A stretch of DNA of 5,056 bases from Clostridiales bacterium. Lineage in GTDB: Bacteria > Bacillota > Clostridia > Oscillospirales > Oscillospiraceae. Under the pieces are notes generated by a model. That model was not told where the DNA came from. It saw only the letters and a program-made list of their open reading frames with translations, and made no database searches. The first letter of the stretch is position 1. Every line of letters begins with the position of its first letter. Shown here one piece after another: positions 1 to 4,848 of the stretch. The DNA lies in contig JAHZEE010000128.1 in the NCBI GenBank assembly GCA_019421975.1, forward strand, positions 1-5,056, given 5' to 3'. Position numbers and translations under genes: made by a program.

Positions 1-2103
1 TACTTCGTCATCTGGACCACCACCATCTGGACGCTGCCCGGCAACCTGGCCATCTCCCTCAACGCAAGCTTCGACTACGACCTCATCCGCGTTCCGGGCG
101 GCGAGGTCTACATCATGGCCAAGGATCTGAAGGAGAAGGTGCTGGGCCAGGCGGGCATTGAGCAGTATGAGGTGCTGGCCACTTTGCCCGGCTCCGAGTT
201 CGAGCTCATGACCGCCCAGCATCCGTTTTTGGACCGCGAGAGCGTCATTATCACGGGCGAGCATGTCACGCTGGACGCCGGTACCGGCTGCGTCCACACG
301 GCGCCCGGCTTCGGCGCCGACGACTATCTGGTCTGCAAGCAGTGGGACGAGACGGGCAAGACCCACATCGGCATTGTGGTGCCGGTGGACGACCGCGGCT
401 TCCAGACTGCGGAGGCAGGCCCCTATGCCGGGCTTCGGTATGACGAATCCAGCGAGGTCATTCTGAAGGATCTGGAGCAGTCCGGCGCGCTGCTGGCCCG
501 CGAGGAGCTGGTACACTCCTACGCCCACTGCTGGCGCTGCAAAAAGCCCATCATCTACCGCGCCACCAAGCAGTGGTTTGCCTCCGTGGACGCCATCAAG
601 GACGCCGCCATCGCCGCCTGCGAGGACATCCAGTGGAAGCCGGACTGGGGCAAGGAGCGCATGATCTCCATGATCCGCGACCGCAACGACTGGTGTATCA
701 GCCGCCAGCGCACCTGGGGCGTGCCCATCCCCATCTTCTTCTGCAAGGACTGCCACAAGCCGCTGGTCAACGACGAGACCATCGCCGCCGTGGCAGAGCT
801 GTTCCGCAAGGAGGGCTCCAACGGCTGGTGGGCCCATGAGGCCAGCGAGATCCTGCCCGCAGGCACCAAGTGTGCGTGCGGCTGCACCGAGTTCACCAAG
901 GAGCAGGACATCATGGATGTCTGGTTTGACTCCGGCTCCACCCACGCCGCCGTGCTCGACGAGCGCGAGGAGCTCCACTCCCCGGCCGACCTCTATCTGG
1001 AGGGCGGAGACCAGTACCGCGGCTGGTTCCAGTCGTCCATGCTGACCTCCATCGCCACCAAGGGCGTGGCCCCCTATAAGCGGATCATCACCCACGGCTG
1101 GACTGTGGACGGCCAGGGCAAGGCCATGCACAAGTCTCTGGGCAACGCCATCGCACCGGACGAGATCATCAAGCAGTACGGCGCGGACATCCTCCGCCTG
1201 TGGGTCTCCTCCGCCGACTACACCCAGGACATGCGCATCTCCAAGGACATCATGAAGCAGCTGTCCGACGCCTACCTCAAGATCCGCAACACCGCCCGCT
1301 ACATGCTGGGCAACCTGAACGGCTTCGATCCGGACCATCTGGTGGCCGACGCAGAGCTTCTGGAGCTGGACCGCTGGGCGCTGGCGCAGTTCAATGCGCT
1401 GGTGGAAAACGCCCGCGCCAGCTATGAGGCCTATGAGTTCCACAATGTCTACCGCGCCATCTACAACTTCTGCGTGGTGGAGATGTCCAACTTCTATCTG
1501 GATATCATCAAGGACCGGCTGTACTGCGACGGCGCCAACTCTCTGGAGCGCCGTTCGGCCCAGACCGCCATGTACCACATCCTCAGCGGCATGGTCCGCC
1601 TGATCTCCCCGATTCTGGCCTTCACCTCCGAAGAGATCTGGGCCGCCATGCCCCACAGCAAGCAGGACGACGCGGAAAGCGTCCTGTTCAACCAGATGCC
1701 GCAGGTACATCCGGCCTGGAATCTCACCGAGGCGGAAAATACCGAGTGGGCGCAGGTGCAGGCGCTGCGCGCCGATGTGAACAAGGCGCTGGAAAACGCC
1801 CGCGCGGAGAAGCTGGTGGGCAAGAGTCTGGACGCCGCCGTCAAGCTGACCTTCACCCCCGACGGCATGAAGACCTACCGCACCATTGAAAAGCACGATC
1901 TCAAGACCAACTTCATCGTCTCGGAGCTGGAGATTGCAGAGGGCGAGGCGGAGGGCCTCAGAGGCGAAAACTTCGAGGGCGTCACCATCACGGTCGCCCC
2001 GTCCGACGCGCCCAAGTGCAGCCGCTGCTGGAACCGCAACCCGAAGGTAGACCCGGAGACCGAGCTCTGCCCGCGCTGCGCCGCCGTGCTGGCCGCCATG
2101 TAA
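1..2103 (+). CDS. ileS: Isoleucyl-tRNA synthetase, C-terminal 700 residues (5' truncated by window edge)
   Basis: Cytoplasmic class I aminoacyl-tRNA synthetase that charges tRNA-Ile and edits mischarged valine. The frame is open from base 1, so the ATG at 115 is internal and roughly the first 230 residues of a usual 930-residue enzyme are missing. Numbering visible residues from base 1, the editing (CP1) domain shows TTTIWTLPGN (6-15) and GTGCVHTAPGFGADDY (94-109), with the conserved His and Asp of the editing pocket. HCWRCKKP, WCISRQRTWGVP, DVWFDSGS and GGDQYRGWFQSS follow, all typical of the catalytic core. The KMSKS loop reads AMHKSLGN (375-382). A helical anticodon-binding domain comes next. 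The protein ends in a CxxC...CxxC zinc finger (CSRCW ... LCPRC), as in the bacterial IleRS type with a C-terminal zinc site. A Cys-rich insert (CKDC ... CACGC) lies mid-protein. The stop is TAA at 2101-2103, followed by a strong terminator. The identification is secure. Confidence 0.98.
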   Translation, partial: YFVIWTTTIWTLPGNLAISLNASFDYDLIRVPGGEVYIMAKDLKEKVLGQAGIEQYEVLATLPGSEFELMTAQHPFLDRESVIITGEHVTLDAGTGCVHTAPGFGADDYLVCKQWDETGKTHIGIVVPVDDRGFQTAEAGPYAGLRYDESSEVILKDLEQSGALLAREELVHSYAHCWRCKKPIIYRATKQWFASVDAIKDAAIAACEDIQWKPDWGKERMISMIRDRNDWCISRQRTWGVPIPIFFCKDCHKPLVNDETIAAVAELFRKEGSNGWWAHEASEILPAGTKCACGCTEFTKEQDIMDVWFDSGSTHAAVLDEREELHSPADLYLEGGDQYRGWFQSSMLTSIATKGVAPYKRIITHGWTVDGQGKAMHKSLGNAIAPDEIIKQYGADILRLWVSSADYTQDMRISKDIMKQLSDAYLKIRNTARYMLGNLNGFDPDHLVADAELLELDRWALAQFNALVENARASYEAYEFHNVYRAIYNFCVVEMSNFYLDIIKDRLYCDGANSLERRSAQTAMYHILSGMVRLISPILAFTSEEIWAAMPHSKQDDAESVLFNQMPQVHPAWNLTEAENTEWAQVQALRADVNKALENARAEKLVGKSLDAAVKLTFTPDGMKTYRTIEKHDLKTNFIVSELEIAEGEAEGLRGENFEGVTITVAPSDAPKCSRCWNRNPKVDPETELCPRCAAVLAAM

Positions 2104-2111
2104 AAACGCAG

Positions 2112-2150
2112 AGCGGGACCCGAATCACTCCTTCGGGTCCCGCTTTTTCT
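2112..2150 (+). terminator. Strong intrinsic terminator after ileS
   Basis: A perfect 13-bp stem, AGCGGGACCCGAA (2112-2124) against TTCGGGTCCCGCT (2132-2144), encloses a 7-base loop and runs into a T tract (2144-2148, then CT). It begins 9 bases after the ileS stop codon. It also lies directly upstream of lspA: the T tract ends 7 bases before the lspA Shine-Dalgarno. It may therefore act as an attenuator for lspA and the rluD-like gene as well as ending the ileS message. I saw no obvious competing antiterminator fold nearby. Confidence 0.92.
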
Positions 2151-2156
2151 ATCATC

Positions 2157-2162
2157 AGGAGG
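2157..2162 (+). promoter_or_regulatory. Ribosome binding site of lspA (decides the start)
   Basis: AGGAGG lies 6 bases before the ATG at 2169. It fixes the lspA start there, although the open frame reaches back to 2016 inside ileS and across the terminator. The site is a full match to the anti-Shine-Dalgarno sequence. Confidence 0.9.
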
Positions 2163-2168
2163 CATTTC

Positions 2169-2639
2169 ATGTTCTATCTACTCTGTATCGCCATTGCCGC
2201 CGGCATCATCGCGCTGGATCAGCTGGTCAAGGCCCTCGTCTGCGCCCACATTGCCGTGGGGGAAACCGTGTCCTTCCTGCCCGGCGTCATGCACCTGACC
2301 CAGCTGCACAACGAGGGCGCGGCCTTCAGCATTCTGGTGGGCCAGCGCTGGCCCCTGATTCTGCTGACATTCGTGTTTCTGGCCGTGGTGGTGGTTCTCA
2401 TCGCAAAAAAGCTTCTGCGCCGCCGCAGCGAGATTCTCTCCATTGCCCTCGTCACCGGCGGAGCCATCGGCAATCTCATCGACCGGATTGCCCACGGCTA
2501 TGTGGTGGACATGTTCGCCCTGGACCTGTTCCAGTTCCCGGTGTTCAATGTGGCGGACATCTTCGTGGTCTGCGGCGGCATCGCGTTCTGCATCGCCTTT
2601 CTGCTGCCCAACAGGTCGGAGGCGCGCCATGACGATTGA
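2169..2639 (+). CDS. lspA: Lipoprotein signal peptidase (signal peptidase II)
   Basis: Membrane aspartyl protease that removes the signal peptide from prolipoproteins after diacylglyceryl modification of the lipobox cysteine. It is 156 residues long, normal for the family. All family motifs are visible: ALDQLVK (15-21), NEGAAF (48-53), GGAIGNLIDR (97-106) followed by GYVVDMF (110-116), and FPVFNVAD (123-130). By alignment with known LspA enzymes the catalytic aspartates should be Asp114 (VVDM) and Asp130 (NVAD). Four hydrophobic membrane segments fall near 2-20, 62-79, 88-107 and 130-147. The start is set by AGGAGG 6 bases upstream. The 3' end overlaps the next gene by 11 bases, which indicates translational coupling. 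No promoter fits between the ileS terminator and this start. Confidence 0.97.
   Translation: MFYLLCIAIAAGIIALDQLVKALVCAHIAVGETVSFLPGVMHLTQLHNEGAAFSILVGQRWPLILLTFVFLAVVVVLIAKKLLRRRSEILSIALVTGGAIGNLIDRIAHGYVVDMFALDLFQFPVFNVADIFVVCGGIAFCIAFLLPNRSEARHDD
2618..2622 (+). promoter_or_regulatory. Ribosome binding site of the rluD-like gene, inside lspA
   Basis: GGAGG lies within the last codons of lspA, 6 bases before the ATG at 2629. It selects this start over the upstream in-frame ATG at 2443, whose extension would run through most of the lspA 3' half in another frame. Confidence 0.8.
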
Positions 2640-3531
2640 AGCCGAGCTTGCCGGCGAGCGCGTCGATGTGCTCCTGGCCCGCCTGCTCCCCGATTTGACC
2701 CGCAGCGGCGCGCAGAAGCTGCTGGAGGACGGGCGCGTCACAAAGGGCGGGCAGGCGGTCCGCAAAAATTACAAAACCGCACCGGCGGACACCTTCGAGG
2801 TGGACCTGCCGCCAGTACAGGAGATCGATTTGCAGCCGGAGGACATCCCGCTGGATGTAGCCTACGAGGACGACGACCTGATCGTGGTCAATAAGCCCAA
2901 GGGGCTGGTGGTCCACCCCGCCCCCGGCCACTGGAGCGGCACACTGGTCAATGCCCTGCTCTACCACTGCCAGGGGAGCCTCTCCGGCATCAACGGGGAG
3001 CTGCGCCCCGGCATCGTCCACCGCATCGACAAGGACACCTCCGGCCTTCTCATCGCGGCCAAAAACGACTTTGCCCATCAGGCGCTGGCCGCGCAGCTGC
3101 AGGACCACACCCTGTGCCGCACCTACGAGGCCATTGCCTGCGGTAATTTCCGCGACGACTGCGGCACTGTGGACGCGCCCATCGGCCGCCATCCCACCGA
3201 CCGCAAGCGGATGGCCGTCACCGACAAAAACAGCCGGCCCGCCGTCACCCACTACGCGGTGCTGGCCCGCTTCCCCGGCTACACCCATCTGCAACTACAG
3301 TTGGAGACCGGCCGCACCCACCAAATCCGCGTCCACCTGGCCCACCTGGGCCACCCCATCCTGGGCGACGCAGTCTACGGCCATAAAAAGCCGGAGCTGG
3401 GACAGGACACCCAGTGCCTCCACGCCCGCGCGCTCTCCTTCCGGCACCCTCGTACCGGGCAGGAGGTCACTGTGCGCTGTGATCTTCCGGCCTACTTTGA
3501 AGCCGTCCTGCAAAAGCTCCAGCGGCTGTGA
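2629..3531 (+). CDS. RluD-family 23S rRNA pseudouridine synthase (RluA/RluD superfamily)
   Basis: Isomerises specific uridines in large-subunit rRNA to pseudouridine; RluD of E. coli acts on helix 69 (positions 1911, 1915 and 1917). The protein has 300 residues, the expected size. An N-terminal S4-type RNA-binding domain covers about 8-60 (GERVDVLLARLLPDLTRSGA..., then LLEDGRVTKGG). The catalytic domain contains VVNKPKGLVVHPAPGH (86-101), the signature HRIDKDTSGLLIAAK (131-145) with catalytic Asp134, and near the C-terminal end LETGRTHQIRVHLAHLGHP followed by LGDAVYG. Which uridines it modifies cannot be read from sequence, so no symbol is given, though linkage to lspA is the usual place of the RluD-type paralogue in Bacillota. 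The start overlaps lspA by 11 bases. The 3' end overlaps a minus-strand gene by 65 bases, and I see no terminator after the TGA. Confidence 0.95.
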   Translation: MTIEAELAGERVDVLLARLLPDLTRSGAQKLLEDGRVTKGGQAVRKNYKTAPADTFEVDLPPVQEIDLQPEDIPLDVAYEDDDLIVVNKPKGLVVHPAPGHWSGTLVNALLYHCQGSLSGINGELRPGIVHRIDKDTSGLLIAAKNDFAHQALAAQLQDHTLCRTYEAIACGNFRDDCGTVDAPIGRHPTDRKRMAVTDKNSRPAVTHYAVLARFPGYTHLQLQLETGRTHQIRVHLAHLGHPILGDAVYGHKKPELGQDTQCLHARALSFRHPRTGQEVTVRCDLPAYFEAVLQKLQRL

Positions 3532-3787
3532 CGCCCTGGTAAATCACCAGCTCCAAGAGTGCGGACAGAACCAGATGATCCGTGATGAGCGCTCCTTGCG
3601 CCCCGCGCAGCGCATAGAGCAAATACACCTGGTTGTGCCGCTCCGGCTGTAAAAAGAGCGTGTAACGCACCCCATCCACCCGCAGCTCCAGCTCACAGAT
3701 GGGACAGAGCGGCCTCTGCCGCCCCTCGCGCAGCAACATGGTCTGGAACGCGCCATACTGCGCCTGCTTTAACTTCCTTCCTACCAT
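3467..3787 (-). CDS. Hypothetical 106-residue protein with a CPIC motif, second gene of a minus-strand operon
   Basis: I do not recognise this family. Reading leftward from the ATG at 3787, the protein starts with a basic, Gln-rich segment (MVGRKLKQAQYGAFQ). It then has a single CxxC pair, CPIC (28-31), in the setting RPLCPICELELRVDGVRY, which could be half of a zinc site or a redox pair. A beta-rich stretch follows (about 35-60), then a hydrophobic helix (DHLVLSALLELVIYQ, 70-84). GGGGGA overlapping the stop of the upstream gene lies 6 bases before the ATG, so the two genes look translationally coupled. Codon use up to about residue 84 resembles the GC-rich neighbours. The last 21 residues are encoded antisense to the end of the rluD-like gene and may be dispensable, or homologues may stop earlier. 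It is probably real, but its function is unknown. Confidence 0.62.
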   Translation of the reverse strand: MVGRKLKQAQYGAFQTMLLREGRQRPLCPICELELRVDGVRYTLFLQPERHNQVYLLYALRGAQGALITDHLVLSALLELVIYQGVTAAGAFAGRLQSRPEDHSAQ

Positions 3788-3798
3788 GCCGCTTCCCC

Positions 3799-4110
3799 CT
3801 AAATGTCCGTCTCAAAGTTGTCCGTCAGCTTGCACTGCAGCGTGGCCCCGGCCTTCATGCCCAGGCTGAAGTAGATGTCCTGCAGCTCCCAGGCGCAGTC
3901 GTCGAACTGCGCGATGATCTGCTCCGCCGCCCGGTCCCCATACCGCCCGGTCAGCCACTGCTCCAGCCGATGAAACGCCGCCTTCTCCCGCGCCTGGTAG
4001 CTGTCACGGCAGACCGTCACCCGTTCGCTGCCCGTCAGCAGGAAGCTCCCGATCGCTTGCAGGTTCAGCCGCTGTTTTACCGCCGAAAAATAACTCTCTT
4101 GTTTGTCCAT
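3799..4110 (-). CDS. Hypothetical 103-residue helical protein, first gene of a minus-strand operon
   Basis: The function is not recognised. The start at 4110 (MDKQESYFS...) is preferred over the in-frame ATG at 4128, because AAGGGAG (4119-4125) stands 8 bases before the former, while the latter has only A/T-rich sequence upstream. The protein is mostly helical. It has a basic/aromatic middle (SYQAREKAAFHRLEQWL, 37-53), an acidic-aromatic stretch (FDDCAWELQDIYFSLGM, 69-85) and a C-terminal segment (KAGATLQCKLTDNFE). The layout of a charged helix followed by an F-x-x-G-x-x-x-G-type amphipathic helix faintly recalls small Clostridia proteins grouped as DUF6809. That is a memory-based resemblance only. 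Its cysteines are Cys34, Cys72 and Cys93, with no CxxC pair. The CPIC gene follows after an 11-base gap. A well-formed promoter lies just upstream. Confidence 0.75.
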   Translation of the reverse strand: MDKQESYFSAVKQRLNLQAIGSFLLTGSERVTVCRDSYQAREKAAFHRLEQWLTGRYGDRAAEQIIAQFDDCAWELQDIYFSLGMKAGATLQCKLTDNFETDI

Positions 4111-4164
4111 GTCTGGTACTCCCTTCATACTTTTTTATTGTGGAATTATCATAAATCCGAGAGT

Positions 4165-4193
4165 ATTCTACATGCTAAATGAGGTTTTCTCAA
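4165..4193 (-). promoter_or_regulatory. Sigma-A-type promoter for the two-gene minus-strand operon
   Basis: On the minus strand, TTGAGA (4193-4188, 5 of 6 matches to the -35 consensus) is separated by exactly 17 bases from TAGAAT (4170-4165, 5 of 6 matches to the -10 consensus). Transcription would begin near 4158, giving a leader of about 48 bases before the ATG at 4110. A second -10-like string, TATGATAAT, lies further downstream (about 4145-4153), but no good -35 matches it. The surroundings are strongly AT-rich. Confidence 0.65.
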
Positions 4194-4369
4194 TGATTTT
4201 AAGCGGGCTAAAATGGAAGATATTGGTTATTTTTGTTTATACCCAACAAAATAATGGGATTACTCATTTTTCAGTGTGAAGATACACTTATGAGTGGATT
4301 ATTTAAAATGTAAATTTTTTGTGAACAGCTTATTTTACCTCCAAAAAATACATAGGAGAGACTGCTTCT
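4194..4369. other. AT-rich intergenic stretch between divergent genes
   Basis: With the promoter and leader to its left and the repeat to its right, this is part of a 339-base gap without a gene (4111-4449). In the 120 bases 4141-4260 I counted 37 G or C, about 31%, against well over 60% in the neighbouring genes. No convincing small gene is present. A dyad at 4262-4295 is listed separately. No good plus-strand promoter for the helix-turn-helix gene was found. The best -10-like strings (GATTAT at 4297, TATTTT at 4331) lack acceptable -35 partners at 16-18 bases. Confidence 0.6.
4262..4295. promoter_or_regulatory. Two-part dyad symmetry, possible operator or RNA hairpin
   Basis: ACTCAT (4262-4267) pairs with ATGAGT (4290-4295). 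Nested inside, AGTGT (4273-4277) pairs with ACACT (4284-4288) around a 6-base centre GAAGAT. The arms have unequal internal spacers (5 bases against 1). The site lies between the divergent minus-strand operon and the helix-turn-helix gene, where an operator would be expected. Its role is inferred from position and symmetry only, and in AT-rich DNA part of this symmetry could be chance. Confidence 0.35.
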
Positions 4370-4420
4370 ACACCTCTCCGTCACGGCTCCGCCGTGCCAC
4401 CTCCCCTCAAGGGGAGGCTT
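4370..4420 (+). repeat. 51-bp structured repeat, copy 1 (solo half-unit)
   Basis: This copy matches 4752-4802 at 50 of 51 bases; the one difference is T at 4395 against C at 4777. It contains two hairpins. The first is CACGGC-TCC-GCCGTG, perfect here and weakened in copy 2. The second is CCTCCCCT-CA-AGGGGAGG. It is the right half of the 140-bp element at 4663-4802 without its left half. It ends 14 bases before the Shine-Dalgarno of the helix-turn-helix gene, so it may lie in that gene's leader. No coding function is seen. Confidence 0.9.
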
Positions 4421-4434
4421 GGGGTATCACAGAG

Positions 4435-4440
4435 AAGGAG
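4435..4440 (+). promoter_or_regulatory. Ribosome binding site of the helix-turn-helix gene
   Basis: AAGGAG stands 9 bases before the ATG at 4450 and 15 before a second in-frame ATG at 4456, so it favours 4450. The same frame stays open back to 4294, but that extension runs through the structured repeat and is not likely to be translated. Confidence 0.8.
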
Positions 4441-4449
4441 TGTTGCGTT

Positions 4450-4662
4450 ATGAGTATGGCAAAAAAGATTAAATCTATTATATTTGAACGGGACATGACC
4501 ATTAAAGAACTAAGCGAGAAAATGGGATACAATAGCGCCTATCTTTATAACAAATTGAATCGTGATAAGTTGACTGAGGAGGAGTGCAGGGAAATCGCCA
4601 ATGCGTTAGACTGCGATTACGATGGTATTTTCACTTTTCGGGATACTGGCAAGCAGGTATAA
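4450..4662 (+). CDS. Small XRE/Cro-family helix-turn-helix protein
   Basis: A 70-residue protein that is nearly all one DNA-binding domain, probably a transcriptional regulator. Residues 16-39 give the helix-turn-helix: MTIKELSEKMGYNSAYLYNK is the helix-turn and the start of the recognition helix, followed by LNRD. The helices EEECREIANALDC (43-55) complete the five-helix fold. The tail GIFTFRDTGKQV resembles the F-x-x-x-DTG ends I remember in small regulators of Clostridia and their mobile elements. No sensor or protease domain is present, so it probably acts as a dimer. GC content is about 38% by my count (81 of 213), and AT-ending codons are common, unlike every other gene here; this points to recent acquisition. 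It is boxed in by repeats: one copy ends 29 bases before its start and the next begins at the base after its stop. Its target is unknown; the dyad at 4262-4295 is a candidate. Confidence 0.85.
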   Translation: MSMAKKIKSIIFERDMTIKELSEKMGYNSAYLYNKLNRDKLTEEECREIANALDCDYDGIFTFRDTGKQV

Positions 4663-4802
4663 AAGGCTCCCCTTGAGGGGAGCTGTCAGCGCAGCTGACT
4701 GAGAGGTGTTACCGCACGCCTTTTGTGCATAGCAGGATCGATCCTGCGCTCACACCTCTCCGTCACGGCTCCGCCGCGCCACCTCCCCTCAAGGGGAGGC
4801 TT
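4663..4802. repeat. 140-bp MITE-like element with long imperfect inverted repeats
   Basis: The left end AAGGCTCCCCTTGAGGGGAG and the reverse complement of the right end, AAGCCTCCCCTTGAGGGGAG, differ at one of 20 bases. The similarity resumes inward at GAGAGGTGT (4701-4709) against ACACCTCTC (4752-4760), giving imperfect terminal inverted repeats of about 50 bp. Each arm has its own hairpins: CTCCCC-TTGA-GGGGAG and GTCAGC-GCA-GCTGAC on the left, CCTCCCCT-CA-AGGGGAGG on the right. The core holds a perfect 16-bp palindrome (4732-4747). There is no coding sequence and no clear target-site duplication. Such CTCCCC/GGGGAG units are, from memory, common in Oscillospirales genomes. Mobility by a transposase supplied elsewhere is inferred; a structured REP-like repeat is the alternative. 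Confidence 0.8.
4732..4747. repeat. Perfect 16-bp palindrome in the core of the 140-bp element
   Basis: GCAGGATCGATCCTGC is fully self-complementary with no spacer. It occupies the gap between the two inverted arms of the element. It could be a dimeric protein binding site or simply the tip of a cruciform or hairpin when the whole element folds back. Nothing in the sequence decides between these. Confidence 0.7.
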
Positions 4803-4817
4803 CTTAGAGTGCATAGC

Positions 4818-4845
4818 AAAACAAAAGACCCCCTTGATAGGGGGC
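4818..4845 (-). terminator. Second (distal) terminator of the minus-strand membrane protein gene
   Basis: Read on the minus strand, CCCCC-TATCAA-GGGGG (4844-4829) is followed by TCTTTTGTTTTG. The stem is short but all G-C, and the tract is T-rich. It lies just downstream of the stronger hairpin at 4850-4881, making a tandem pair. On the plus strand no T tract follows the stem, so its direction is the minus strand. Confidence 0.6.
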
Positions 4846-4848
4846 ATG

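Noticed and set aside
115..300. ATG at 115 as the start of ileS
   Set aside because: The frame is open to base 1 and the upstream residues include the conserved editing-domain motif TTTIWTLPGN, so the gene is cut by the window edge and the ATG is internal.
555..941. 128-residue minus-strand open frame inside ileS
   Set aside because: It lies wholly antisense to conserved ileS codons and its protein shows no recognisable domain; such frames are common in GC-rich genes.
2178..2765. 195-residue minus-strand open frame opposite lspA
   Set aside because: It is antisense to lspA and the start of the rluD-like gene; the product is rich in His, Gln and Glu with no family signature and no good ribosome binding site noted.
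2545..3294. 249-residue minus-strand open frame opposite the rluD-like gene
   Set aside because: It is a shadow frame produced by GC-rich codon bias. The plus strand carries full LspA and RluD motifs across the same bases, and the antisense product is low-complexity and Gly/Val/Ala-rich.
3590..3616. GC-rich inverted repeat (GCGCT ... AGCGC) as a terminator for the rluD-like gene
   Set aside because: The stem is weak and interrupted, no T tract follows, and the bases encode part of the minus-strand CPIC protein.
2951..3652. 233-residue plus-strand frame overlapping the rluD-like gene
   Set aside because: It is an out-of-frame shadow rich in Pro, Ala, Ser and Thr. The in-frame product at 2629-3531 carries every catalytic motif.
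3970..4182. 70-residue plus-strand open frame
   Set aside because: It is antisense to the first gene of the minus-strand operon and runs through that operon's promoter; it has no ribosome binding site and no recognisable fold.
4297..4336. Plus-strand promoter for the helix-turn-helix gene (GATTAT or TATTTT as -10)
   Set aside because: Each matches the -10 consensus at only 4 of 6 bases and no acceptable -35 hexamer lies 16-18 bases upstream; such strings are expected by chance in AT-rich DNA.
4294..4449. N-terminal extension of the helix-turn-helix protein to 4294
   Set aside because: The extension would translate through the structured 51-bp repeat, and AAGGAG at 4435-4440 points to the ATG at 4450, which gives a complete small regulator.
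4370..4802. CRISPR array formed by the repeats
   Set aside because: Only two direct copies exist, 382 bases apart with a gene between them. There are no regularly spaced spacers and no cas genes; the units are hairpin-forming elements.
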